Shown piece by piece: positions 32,266-40,098 of a DNA stretch of 64,000 bases (its first letter is position 1; each line of letters begins with the position of its first letter). Origin of the DNA: Actinokineospora enzanensis DSM 44649 (lineage in GTDB: Bacteria; Actinomycetota; Actinomycetes; Mycobacteriales; Pseudonocardiaceae); assembly GCF_000374445.1 (NCBI RefSeq), contig NZ_KB894406.1, positions 62,001 to 126,000 on the forward strand, written 5' to 3'. The position numbers and the translations under genes are program-made. The notes under the pieces are model-generated. The model had not been told where the DNA came from. It saw nothing but the letters and a program-made list of their open reading frames with translations, and did not search any database.

Positions 32266-33678
32266 TCAGCCCACCGGAACGCCGCGCACCGCGGCCAGCA
32301 TCGTCTCCCGGCCTGCCCCGGGCAGCTGCGGCGGCGGACCACCGGCCAACGCCTTCCCGACCCGTCCGCGAATCTCCTCGTCCGCGTACAGCTCTCGCGG
32401 CTCGCGAAGCATCATCATCACGTTCGCCACCCGCCGCCAGACCTCGGCGTCCTTGCTCGCCGCGGCCACCGCGGTCCCGAACGTCACCATTCCCGCTGGC
32501 GGCCGCATCGGCGCACGTCCCTGGACGGTCGCCTCCCACAGCCCGGCCCGGCCGCGATCGTTGGCCACCGCCTCCTCATACCAAGGCCGCACCAACGCCT
32601 CACTCCGCGCGGCGAACTCCTCGGCCTGCGCGGCATCCACCACCGGATGCGAGGCCAGCAGATCGGCCAGCACATACGCGTGCCGCAGCCCCAACGACAC
32701 CCCGCGCCCATAGGACGGGTTCGTCGTGCACACCGAGTCCCCGACCGCGAAGAAGCCGGGCACGCGAGAAGGCGTCCGCAGCGAGTTGTCCAGGCCGCCC
32801 ATCGAATACACCGGCGAGATCGGCTCCGAGTTCCCCGGCGCCACCCAGCCTGCCAGCAACGGGGTGGCCCGAACCGCCGCCGTGAACGCGGCCTCCTCGC
32901 GCAGGGACTTCAGGGCCGTGTCCTCGGGCAGCACCCCGAACGAGATCGAGAACGTGTCGTTGTCGCCCAGGAACAGCACCGCCGTGTAGTGATCCCACAG
33001 GCCACCGGCCCCGAACCCCCGGTTCAACGGCCCGGGCGGCACCGGGGACAAACGCTTGTAGTACCGCGTGTAGTAGACGATCCGGCAGCTCTCACTGACC
33101 ACTTCCCGAGCGGGTGACCCCGCCTCGGCCAACCACGTGTCGGCCGCCGTCTTCCGACCGGTCGCGTCCACGATGATGTCGCCGGACACCGTCTCGCCGT
33201 CCTCCAGCCGCACCCCGACGACCCGCCCACCGTCCACGACCAACCCGCGCACGGTGGCCCCGGTCCGCACGGTGACACCCGGCCGCGCGAGCACCCGCGA
33301 CCGAAGTACCAATTCGAACGTCGACCGTCGGGTCAGCACCATCCGCAGGTCGTCATCGGCCGGGACCCGCTCGAAACCGTCCAAAGTAGGCGGAGGCGTG
33401 TCGGCCAGGTTGATCTCACGCGCCCCGATCGCCAACAGTCCGTCGTAGACATCACGAGCCCGGTCACGCAGCAGATTGCACCCCAGTGAGGCAAACGCGT
33501 GCGACTGCAACCCCTGTGGGACAGTCGGACGGTGCCACTGGGCCGCTTCGTCCACATCGGACGGAAGCGTCTCCGGTGAGCGTTCCAGGACCAGCACCCG
33601 ATGGCCCGCGTCGGCCAGGGCCAGGGCCGTGCCCAGGCCGAGGACGCTGCCACCGACCACGATCGCCGTCAGACCCAT
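32266..33678 (-). CDS. FAD-dependent monooxygenase
   Basis: This 470-residue group A flavoprotein has the dinucleotide fold IVVGGSVLGLGTALALAD, VDATGRKTAADTWL, and a FAD-ribityl motif FFAVGDSVCTTNPSYGRGVSLGL. QSHAFASLGCNLL suits the PheA/TetX-like or geranylgeranyl-reductase-like group. It precedes the membrane-bound quinoprotein gene and follows the NTF2 and E1 genes on the minus strand. Hydroxylation of the aromatic polyketide is the natural guess, comparable to whiE ORFVIII. Confidence 0.78.
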   Translation of the reverse strand: MGLTAIVVGGSVLGLGTALALADAGHRVLVLERSPETLPSDVDEAAQWHRPTVPQGLQSHAFASLGCNLLRDRARDVYDGLLAIGAREINLADTPPPTLDGFERVPADDDLRMVLTRRSTFELVLRSRVLARPGVTVRTGATVRGLVVDGGRVVGVRLEDGETVSGDIIVDATGRKTAADTWLAEAGSPAREVVSESCRIVYYTRYYKRLSPVPPGPLNRGFGAGGLWDHYTAVLFLGDNDTFSISFGVLPEDTALKSLREEAAFTAAVRATPLLAGWVAPGNSEPISPVYSMGGLDNSLRTPSRVPGFFAVGDSVCTTNPSYGRGVSLGLRHAYVLADLLASHPVVDAAQAEEFAARSEALVRPWYEEAVANDRGRAGLWEATVQGRAPMRPPAGMVTFGTAVAAASKDAEVWRRVANVMMMLREPRELYADEEIRGRVGKALAGGPPPQLPGAGRETMLAAVRGVPVG

Positions 33679-33689
33679 CGTCCGCCCCC

Positions 33690-34085
33690 TCACGCGTTCC
33701 AGAACTCGTCGATGGCGTACAGGTCGTCCGGATAGGTCCAGAACTCGGCGATCTTGCCGTCCTCGATGCGGGCCACGTTCACGAACGGCATCTCCAGCAC
33801 CCGGCCGTTGCGCTCGTAACGGGTGTGCAGCAGCGCGAACGCGTGGTTGTCCGACGCGCCCAGCTCCAGCACGTCCATCTGCAGCTTGCCGTCGGTCAGC
33901 TCGAACATCTTGGTGGCGAACGCGATCGACTCCTGCAGGCCGTGGTGCTCGCCGGACAGCGGGCTGCGGCCCGGGTAGTGGTGCACCGCGTCCTCGGTCC
34001 AGTAGGAACCGGCCTTGTCCACGTCGCCGACCCCGAAGGCGTCGTAGACCTGGCGCATCAGCCGCACGTTCGGGTGGTCGATCAT
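33690..34085 (-). CDS. NTF2-like (SnoaL-type) protein
   Basis: This 131-residue protein has LMRQVYDAFGVGDVDKAGSY, HHYPGRSPLSGEHHG and FVNVARIEDGKIAEFWTYPD, the pattern of SnoaL-like ester-cyclase/NTF2 proteins. Its ATG overlaps the stop of the E1 beta gene and 11 bases separate it from the monooxygenase. It may catalyse a late cyclisation or hold a polyketide intermediate; many members have no known activity. Confidence 0.75.
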   Translation of the reverse strand: MIDHPNVRLMRQVYDAFGVGDVDKAGSYWTEDAVHHYPGRSPLSGEHHGLQESIAFATKMFELTDGKLQMDVLELGASDNHAFALLHTRYERNGRVLEMPFVNVARIEDGKIAEFWTYPDDLYAIDEFWNA

Positions 34086-35101
34086 GATGCTCGCTCCTGT
34101 TCGGCGTAGGGGACCGTGGCGCGCACGGCGGCCACGACTTGCCCGGCCGAGGGCGCGTACGCGTCCTCCAGCACGGGGCTGAACGGGGTGGGCGCGTGCG
34201 GGGCGGTGACCGTCCGCACCGGGCCGCGCAGCGCGTCGAAGGCGTGTTGGGCGACCAGGCCCGCGATGTCGCTCGCGGCGCCGCAGCGCGGGTTGGCCTC
34301 GTCGACCACGACCAGGTGGCCGGTGCGGCGGACACTGGCGTAGATGGTCTCGGTGTCCAGCGGCGAGATGGTCCGCGGGTCGACGATCTCGCACTCGACG
34401 CCGGTCCCGGCCAGCTCGGCGGCGGCCTCCTGGGCCACCTGGACCATGCGCCCCAGGGCGACGATCGTGCAGTCGGTGCCCGGCCGGACCACCGCGGCCT
34501 GGCCGAGCGGGGTCACGTACGGCTCCTCGGGGACCTCGCCGCGGCTGAAGTACAGCATCTTGTGCTCGAAGAAGACCACCGGGTCCGGGTCCTGGATCGC
34601 GGCCGCCATCAGGCCCTTCGCGTCCGCCGGGCTCGACGGCAGCACCACCTTCAGGCCGGGGATGTGCGCGAACACCGGGTACAGCGCCTGCGAGTGCTGG
34701 GCGCCGCGCCGCAGCCCCGCGCCCCACATCGCGCGCAGCACCAGCGGCGCGCCCGCCCGGCCCGCTGCCATGTAGCGCAGCTTGGCGGCCTGGTTCAGGA
34801 CCTGGTCGAACGCGACCCCGGCGAAGTCGACGAACAGCAGGTCGGCCACCGGGCGCAGACCGGTCGCGGCCGCGCCCACCGCCGCCCCGACGAACGCCGC
34901 CTCGGTGATCGGGGTGTCGAACACCCGGTCCGGGAACCGCTCGTGCAGGCCCTGGGTCGGGCCCCAGGCGTGGCCGAGGGTGCCGTCGCAGCCGGTGCCG
35001 CCGATGTTGTCCTCGCCGAACACCACCACGGTCGGGTCCAGGCCCATCTGCTGGGCCAACGCCTCGCCGATCGCCTGTAGGTAGGTCAGTACGCGGGTCA
35101 T
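34082..35101 (-). CDS. 2-Oxoacid dehydrogenase E1 component, beta subunit
   Basis: This 339-residue transketolase-like beta subunit has VVVFGEDNIGG, FDTPITEAAFVGAAVGAA, DFAGVAFDQVLNQAAKLRY and VLPSSPADAKGLM, with the C-terminal domain VDPRTISPLDTETI. It pairs with the alpha subunit encoded immediately upstream (39-base gap). No E2 or E3 gene is near, so the complex would borrow these or release an activated acyl group differently. In polyketide clusters E1 alpha/beta pairs supply unusual starter acyl groups. Confidence 0.85.
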   Translation of the reverse strand: MTRVLTYLQAIGEALAQQMGLDPTVVVFGEDNIGGTGCDGTLGHAWGPTQGLHERFPDRVFDTPITEAAFVGAAVGAAATGLRPVADLLFVDFAGVAFDQVLNQAAKLRYMAAGRAGAPLVLRAMWGAGLRRGAQHSQALYPVFAHIPGLKVVLPSSPADAKGLMAAAIQDPDPVVFFEHKMLYFSRGEVPEEPYVTPLGQAAVVRPGTDCTIVALGRMVQVAQEAAAELAGTGVECEIVDPRTISPLDTETIYASVRRTGHLVVVDEANPRCGAASDIAGLVAQHAFDALRGPVRTVTAPHAPTPFSPVLEDAYAPSAGQVVAAVRATVPYAEQERAS

Positions 35102-35140
35102 GTGCGGGTACCTCCGCTCTCGTCTGGGATTGGGGAGGAA

Positions 35141-36118
35141 TCAGACGGCCGCGTAGACGTCGGTGAGCAGCTCGGCCGGGTCCGGGTCGGGCGCGGACCG
35201 CGCGGCGGTCACGGCGGCGTCGACGAGCTCGGCCACCTCGGCGTCGACGGCGGCCAGCTCGGCGGAGCCCGCGGTGCCGTCGGCGAGCAGCCGTCGGGTG
35301 TGGATGGCCAGGCAGTCGTGTTCGGAGCGCAGCCGGTCGACCTCGCCCGCGCCCCGGTAGCCTTGCTGGTCCCAGCCCTCCATGTGGCCGAAGAACCGGT
35401 GCGCCTTGCAGTCCAACAGCGACGGCCCACCGCCGGAACGCGCCCGCGCCACCGCCTCCGCCGCCGCGTCCCGCACGGCGATCACGTCGTAGCCGTCGAC
35501 CACGACCGACGGGACGCCGACGGCCTCCCCGCGCGGGGCGACGTCTCGACCGTCGAGGTGGAACCGCGTGCCGGTGGCCTGCGCGTAGCCGTTGTCCTCC
35601 ACCACGAACACCACCGGCAGGTTCCAGACCCTGGCCAGCACCAGGGACTCGGCGAACGCGCCCTGGTTGGCGCCGCCGTCGCCCACGAACGCGACGCTGA
35701 CCTGGTCCGTCCCGCGCACCTTGGCACTCAGCGCGGCACCGGCGCTGAGCGGGACCCCGCCCGCGGCGACGCCGTTGGCGCCGAGCATGCCGCGGTCGAA
35801 GTCGGCGATGTGCATGGAGCCGCCCTTGCCGCCGCAGACCCCGCCCGCCTTGCCGTGGATCTCCAGCATCATGGCCGTGACGTCGCAGCCCTTGGCGATG
35901 GCGTGCCCGTGCCCGCGGTGCGTGCTGGCCACGTAGTCGTCGTCGGCCAGGGCGGCGCACACGCCCGCGGCGATCGCCTCCTGGCCCGCGTACAGGTGCA
36001 CGGCGCCCGGGACGCCACCCGCCGCGAACTCGGCGTGCAGTCGCTCCTCGAAGACGCGGATTGTGCGCATTGTCCGATAGATCCGGATTTCCGGGTGGGT
36101 GGAATCGCGCTGCGGCAT
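35141..36118 (-). CDS. 2-Oxoacid dehydrogenase E1 component, alpha subunit
   Basis: This 325-residue ThDP-binding subunit has the diphosphate motif GDGGANQGAFAESL ending in VVEDN, plus HRGHGHAIAKG, GGKGGSMHIAD and HRFFGHMEGWD. The pattern is that of acetoin/pyruvate or branched-chain E1 alpha. The start MPQRDSTHP at 36118 lacks a strong ribosome site; longer frames to the right have no homology. It begins the minus-strand operon E1 alpha, E1 beta, NTF2 protein, monooxygenase, quinoprotein. The likely role is oxidative decarboxylation of a 2-oxoacid for a starter unit. Confidence 0.84.
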   Translation of the reverse strand: MPQRDSTHPEIRIYRTMRTIRVFEERLHAEFAAGGVPGAVHLYAGQEAIAAGVCAALADDDYVASTHRGHGHAIAKGCDVTAMMLEIHGKAGGVCGGKGGSMHIADFDRGMLGANGVAAGGVPLSAGAALSAKVRGTDQVSVAFVGDGGANQGAFAESLVLARVWNLPVVFVVEDNGYAQATGTRFHLDGRDVAPRGEAVGVPSVVVDGYDVIAVRDAAAEAVARARSGGGPSLLDCKAHRFFGHMEGWDQQGYRGAGEVDRLRSEHDCLAIHTRRLLADGTAGSAELAAVDAEVAELVDAAVTAARSAPDPDPAELLTDVYAAV

Positions 36119-36347
36119 GTGCTGGCCCTTCGACGGTCCCGGCGCGGTGCTCCGGTCGGGTGATCGGCCGCACGGCGGTACCCGGCGCGTCGGGCGGGAC
36201 CGTTCGCGTGCGTTTCTCGCCTGGATTTCGCGTAACCGCGCGGATTTCGCGGTAATCGACGGTCGGCGGTGGTGTTCGGTGCCCGAATCTATCCGTGGCA
36301 TGCGGTGACGGCAACCATCCCGATATTGCTCCATGCGGGGCACGGGA

Positions 36348-36364
36348 CCGTTGTGGAATGACCG
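36348..36364 (+). promoter_or_regulatory. Shared 17-mer regulatory motif, copy 1
   Basis: CCGTTGTGGAATGACCG matches the copy at 39696-39712 in 16 of 17 positions. Here it sits inside the inverted repeat GGGACCG-N12-CGGTCCC. It lies between the divergent E1 alpha and kinase genes, so a common regulator of the cluster may bind it. Confidence 0.4.
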
Positions 36365-36652
36365 GTCCCGGGTCCCGGATGGACCGACGCGGCCCGCTGT
36401 CCACGCAGGACAGCCCGGGTGTCGACGGCGCCGAGCAGCCATGATCACTCCGCGTGGCTGCCCGGGGTTCCCGGACCGTACCGGGACGGGCGGCCCCGGA
36501 ATACCAGGTGGATTTCCTCGTCGGCTGGGATCGTCCGAACGCACTCGCGGTCCCCGAGTGGACATACCGCGAACAGGCAAGATTCGTGACAGATAGTGGA
36601 CTGCCGTTCGGCCGACATGGTTGTCTCGGGCCCGTCGGTGCAATTCGGAGAG

Positions 36653-36697
36653 TTGCTGAGCCGGGTCGGACGCGACTATGTTCGGTTACTGTCCGAC
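36653..36697 (+). promoter_or_regulatory. Promoter with inverted-repeat operator before the histidine kinase
   Basis: TTGCTG (36653-36658) and TATGTT (36677-36682) are spaced by 18 bases. GTCGGAC (36665-36671) and GTCCGAC (36691-36697) form a 7-bp inverted repeat that brackets the -10 element. Its placement would let a bound protein repress the kinase-regulator operon. Confidence 0.5.
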
Positions 36698-36759
36698 AGC
36701 ATCGATGCTCAGCTGGTGACCCGCGGTCGAGCCACTGTTGTTGGGGGAGGCTTCACCTC

Positions 36760-37968
36760 ATGGGAATACTCGATCGGTTGACCTTGAGCGCCCTGGTGCT
36801 GGGGCGCCTCACCGGCGACAGCAACCCGCACGGCACGGCACCGAGAACGCCCGCGCAGCGGGTCTGGTACCGCTTCGCCACCGAGCTGGCGCGGGCGGGC
36901 AGGCCGGAGCCGGTCGAGGCCGAGGCGCCGTTCGACCGGCTGCTGAACCTGGGCAAGACCACCGACGCCGTGCTCCCGACCAACTCGATCAACGCGGCAG
37001 GCTCGATCAACGCGGCCCACCCGACCCACCCGACCGGCGAGCCGAACCCGCGCGCCACCGATGGCCACCGCGCGGCGGGCCGGGCCTGGACCGAGTCCGC
37101 CCGCGCCGACGCGTCCCGCCCGGACCTGGCCAAGGCCGAGGCCCCCGCCGCGTCGGCCCGACCGCGGGCCGAGAGCCGCGCGGGCACGCGCACGGACACC
37201 GCCGAGACCGCGCCCGCCCCACGCCCCGGACCCGGCGGCGACCGCGGCCGACCCGGGATCGGCCGGGACGAGCCCGGCTGCGGCCCCGCCTGCGGGCACC
37301 ACACCACCCTGGTCCGATTACGTCGCGACCTGCACGACCAGGTGGGGTCGTCGCTGGTGGGCGTGGCCATGCAACTGGAGGTCGTGCAGCAGCTGCTGGG
37401 CGCCGACCCCGAGGAGGCCACCGAGCTGCTCGCCGACGTGCGGTCCGAGACCTCCGCCCTGGTCGCCCAGGTCCGCCGGTTCGCCTCGGCGCGTGACGAG
37501 CCGCCGCGGCCGCAGCCCTGCGGGTCGAGTGTGGCCACCGCCGTCTCGACCATGATCGACCGGATGAACCGGGTGGTGGGGGACCGGGTCCGGATCGAGC
37601 TGTGCCTGGACCGCGAGGTCGACCGGGTGCCGAGGGACCGGGCCGCGGCCGCCTACTGGATCCTGCGCGAGGCGGTCACCAACATGCTCAAGCACTCCCG
37701 CGCCCGGCACTGCGCGGTGTCCTTCACCGTCGCCGAGGGCGCGATCCGGGTGGCCGTGGTGGACGACGGCGTCGGCATCCCGGCCGCGCGCATCCCCTTG
37801 CCCCGCCGCAGCGGCCCCGCCCCCGAGACGTCCGGCAGCGGGTTGGTCAACATCGCCGACCGCGCCCGCGAACAGGGCGGCTGGTGCAGGCTGGAACCAC
37901 GCGAACCGAGCGGTCTTGCCGTGCTGGCCGCCATCCCCCTGTCGGACGACCCGGGGAGGCGGCCGTGA
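36760..37968 (+). CDS. Histidine kinase (NarX/DesK-like, HisKA_3)
   Basis: This 402-residue protein has a C-terminal kinase core. LRRDLHDQVGSSLVG carries phospho-acceptor His192, followed by AAAAYWILREAVTNMLKHSRA for the N box and VAVVDDGVGIPAA and GSGLVNIADRAREQGG for G boxes. The first 190 residues have no membrane segment or known sensor fold; residues 95-175 are a long Ala/Arg/Pro-rich low-complexity linker. It is therefore a soluble kinase with an undefined input. The ATG follows GGGGGAGG. Its stop overlaps the response-regulator GTG. Confidence 0.84.
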   Translation: MGILDRLTLSALVLGRLTGDSNPHGTAPRTPAQRVWYRFATELARAGRPEPVEAEAPFDRLLNLGKTTDAVLPTNSINAAGSINAAHPTHPTGEPNPRATDGHRAAGRAWTESARADASRPDLAKAEAPAASARPRAESRAGTRTDTAETAPAPRPGPGGDRGRPGIGRDEPGCGPACGHHTTLVRLRRDLHDQVGSSLVGVAMQLEVVQQLLGADPEEATELLADVRSETSALVAQVRRFASARDEPPRPQPCGSSVATAVSTMIDRMNRVVGDRVRIELCLDREVDRVPRDRAAAAYWILREAVTNMLKHSRARHCAVSFTVAEGAIRVAVVDDGVGIPAARIPLPRRSGPAPETSGSGLVNIADRAREQGGWCRLEPREPSGLAVLAAIPLSDDPGRRP

Positions 37969-38657
37969 CGGACCTGTCAGCGTGGACCCGCCCCGGGCCC
38001 GCCCGCGAACCCGCGCCGGACCGGGTCGACGTGCTCATCGCCGACGACCACCCGGTCTACCGCTCCGGGCTGCGGCTGCTGCTCGACGGCCTGCCCACGG
38101 TCCGGGTGATCGGCGAGGCCCGCACCGGCACCGAGGCGCTGAGCCTGACCTCCCAGCTGCGGCCGCGGGTCGTGCTGATGGACGTCAACCTGCCCAGGGT
38201 GAGCGGCATCGAGGCCACCCGCACCATCGTCGGCAAGTGGCCGGACACCTCGGTGATCATCGTGACCATGCTGGAGGACCGGGACACCTTCTTCGCCGCC
38301 ATGCGCGCGGGCGCCCGCGGCTACCTGCTCAAGGGTGCGGCCAGCGACGACGTCAGCCGGGCCATCGACACGGTGTGCTCGGGCAGCATCCTGTTCGACC
38401 CGCTGGTGTCCGGCTGGGTGGTCGAGCACCTGACCAAACCGGCCGCCTCGGGCAAACCGTTCCCGGAGCTGACCGACCGCGAACGCGCGGTGCTGGAACT
38501 GGTGGCCGACGGGCGCGGGAACGCGGCCATCGCGCGTGAGCTGGGCCTGTCGGTGAAGACCGTGCGCAACTACCTGTCCCGCATCTTCGCCAAGCTACGC
38601 CTGCTGGACCGCACCGAGGCGGCCGTGGAGGCCCGCCGAGCAGGCCTGGGGCACTAG
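37965..38657 (+). CDS. NarL/LuxR-family response regulator
   Basis: This 230-residue protein starts at a GTG overlapping the kinase stop. The receiver has VDVLIADDHPVYRSG, phospho-acceptor Asp73 in LMDVNLP and YLLKGAA. The output domain is LTDRERAVLELVADGRGN followed by LGLSVKTVRNYLSRIFAKL. It is closely similar to the orphan regulator at 12506-13168, especially in the DNA-recognition helix, so both may bind the same sites. It probably controls the type II polyketide genes. Confidence 0.88.
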   Translation: MTDLSAWTRPGPAREPAPDRVDVLIADDHPVYRSGLRLLLDGLPTVRVIGEARTGTEALSLTSQLRPRVVLMDVNLPRVSGIEATRTIVGKWPDTSVIIVTMLEDRDTFFAAMRAGARGYLLKGAASDDVSRAIDTVCSGSILFDPLVSGWVVEHLTKPAASGKPFPELTDRERAVLELVADGRGNAAIARELGLSVKTVRNYLSRIFAKLRLLDRTEAAVEARRAGLGH

Positions 38658-38692
38658 AGCTATTTCCTCCCGCCACCCACCCCCTCATCCCC

Positions 38693-38824
38693 GCCCGGCA
38701 TCGTTCCCGGCTTCGGATGATCTCCGCCGGGCATCGTCCCCGGCTTGTGGGGATCCCTGCCGGGCGTCGTTCCCGGCTTGGTGGGGTCTCTGTCTGGCGT
38801 CGTTTCCGGCCTGGCAGATGCGTT
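38693..38824. repeat. Four tandem 33-bp repeats
   Basis: Units start at 38693, 38726, 38759 and 38792. The conserved core is GCCGGGCATCGTTCCCGGCTT followed by a more variable 12 bases; the fourth unit is the most diverged. Being a multiple of three, the array reads AGNDAR-type 11-residue repeats on the minus strand, but that frame has no start or ribosome site I can support. It lies in a convergent gap. Confidence 0.7.
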
Positions 38825-38941
38825 GTCGCCGCGGTGTCCGAGATTGTCGTGGGTCTGTGGACCAGGCGAGTGGGTTGTCGTGGGCTTGTGGACTCGGTGC
38901 GTGCGGTAACCCGGCCGGGTGGGGTGCCCGGCCGGGGTCGC

Positions 38942-39418
38942 TCACGCGGGGGACAGACGGACGACCGGGATGTCGCGGTCGGTCTTGTTCTGCATGGTGT
39001 CGTACATCCGGTACGCCTCGACCAGCCGCGGCCACAGCTCCCGCTTCTCGTCCGGGCCGACCACGCGCGCGGTCATCCGGTGGGTCGTGCCGCGCAGTGA
39101 CAGCTCCACCTTCGGGTCGGCCAGCACGTTGCGCACCCAGTACGGGTGGTTGGCCGCGCCCGCGTTGGTGGCCACGATGAGCCGGTCCGCGCCGTCCGGG
39201 ACGGTGATCACCGGGTGGCTGCGCGGCCTGCCGCTCTTGCGTCCGGTGGTGGTCAGGATGCCGATCTCGTTGCCGCCCATGCGGGACATGACGCGGCTGC
39301 CGGTCAGCTTGAGGATGTTGCGGTGGGTGCCGGTGAAGAACTTGGCCAGCAGCCGGTCGAAGCCGCTGAGCTGCTTGCCGCGCTTGCCCTCCGGTGACAG
39401 GCGGGCGGTTCCGCTCAC
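38942..39418 (-). CDS. Deazaflavin (F420)-dependent nitroreductase family protein
   Basis: This 158-residue protein has the Ddn-family pattern: LLAKFFTGTHRNILKLTG, GNEIGILTTTGRKSGRPRSH (the F420-binding signature), LIVATNAGAANHPYWVRN and LRGTTHRMTARVV. It starts at GTG 39418 with AAGGAGG upstream. Members reduce quinones, enones or nitro compounds with F420H2. It diverges from the polyketide operon and may tailor or protect against the quinone product. Confidence 0.84.
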   Translation of the reverse strand: MSGTARLSPEGKRGKQLSGFDRLLAKFFTGTHRNILKLTGSRVMSRMGGNEIGILTTTGRKSGRPRSHPVITVPDGADRLIVATNAGAANHPYWVRNVLADPKVELSLRGTTHRMTARVVGPDEKRELWPRLVEAYRMYDTMQNKTDRDIPVVRLSPA

Positions 39419-39765
39419 GTGTCCCTCCTTGGGTGTCGGGTTCGGGGCGGGTCGCTGGTTCCGCCTCCATTGTCCCCGAGTCTAGGGACCACGCGCGTCG
39501 GCAGAAGCGTTTCCTTCGGCCCCTGAAAGAAAGCACCGTGCAGGCGACCAAGGTCCACCCGATGCGGGGGAGAAGGTCGCACCCGCACCCCGGCCAATCG
39601 TCCCATCGCCCGCAGGACAGCCGGCTCACGACGGTGGGACCGGCGCGGGGTGAACTCGTCCTGAGAGGTTTCACAGGAATGTTCGGAACGGCCGTCCGGT
39701 GTGGAATGACCGCCGGAACCCGTTCCACCACAACACAAGTACGAAGTCGAGACACGGGAGGACTC
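39419..39765. other. Divergent promoter region of the type II PKS operon
   Basis: This 347-base gap lies between the F420-family gene and the TcmI-like gene. It holds the second copy of the 17-mer motif and several GGAAC-type half sites (GGAAC-CC-GTTCC at 39715-39726). No confident -10/-35 pair was identified, and no gene is supported. Confidence 0.45.
39696..39712 (+). promoter_or_regulatory. Shared 17-mer regulatory motif, copy 2
   Basis: CCGGTGTGGAATGACCG is one base different from the copy at 36348 and is flanked by TCCGG and CCGGA as an inverted repeat. It ends 53 bases before the TTG start of the first type II PKS operon gene, a position suitable for an activator or a promoter element. 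Confidence 0.42.
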
Positions 39766-40098
39766 TTGAACCGGTCGCTGATTCTCGCCAAGATCGCCCC
39801 GGACGCCGACCGCGAGGTGGCGCGGATCTTCGCCGAGTCCGACGAGACCGACCTGCCGCGCGTCGCCGGGGTGCTGCACCGGTCGCTCTACCGGCTGGGG
39901 GACCTGTACGTGCACCTGCTGGAGACCGAGGAGCTGGGCCTGCAGGCCGTGGAGACCGCCCGCAGGCACCCCGAGTTCACCCGGGTCAGCGAGCGGTTGC
40001 GGCCGTTCATCACCCCGTACCTGTCGACCTGGCAGTCCCCGCGGGACGCGCAGGCGCAGTGCTTCTACACCTGGGAGCCGAACGGGGGCCGGTCGTGA
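39766..40098 (+). CDS. TcmI-family type II polyketide cyclase
   Basis: This 110-residue protein has [48 protein letters not shown] and ISPYLSTW-like [16 protein letters not shown], matching TcmI-type cyclases (DUF/ABM fold). The only start consistent with the family N-terminus is TTG 39766, preceded by GGGAGGACTC; this rare start may lower expression. It closes later rings of pentangular or tetracenomycin-type polyketides. It is the first gene of the main PKS operon, and its stop overlaps the carboxyltransferase GTG. Confidence 0.84.
   Translation: MNRSLILAKIAPDADREVARIFAESDETDLPRVAGVLHRSLYRLGDLYVHLLETEELGLQAVETARRHPEFTRVSERLRPFITPYLSTWQSPRDAQAQCFYTWEPNGGRS

Larger units (their letters stand above)
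36119..36759. other. Divergent intergenic region, E1 operon and histidine kinase
   Basis: This is 641 bases without a supported gene. It contains a 17-mer shared with the region before the TcmI-like gene (36348-36364) and a good promoter with an overlapping inverted repeat before the kinase gene (36653-36697). Short open frames on both strands have poor codon bias. Confidence 0.55.

Noticed and set aside
33690-36404. 904-residue minus-strand protein
   Set aside because: Only its last 131 residues, the NTF2-like protein, are real; the rest is an out-of-frame reading of the two E1 genes.
38693-38824. CRISPR array
   Set aside because: The 33-bp units are directly adjacent without unique spacers, and no cas genes are present.
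38685-39791. 368-residue minus-strand protein with AGNDAR repeats
   Set aside because: It overlaps the well-supported F420-family gene in another frame and lacks normal codon bias and family similarity.
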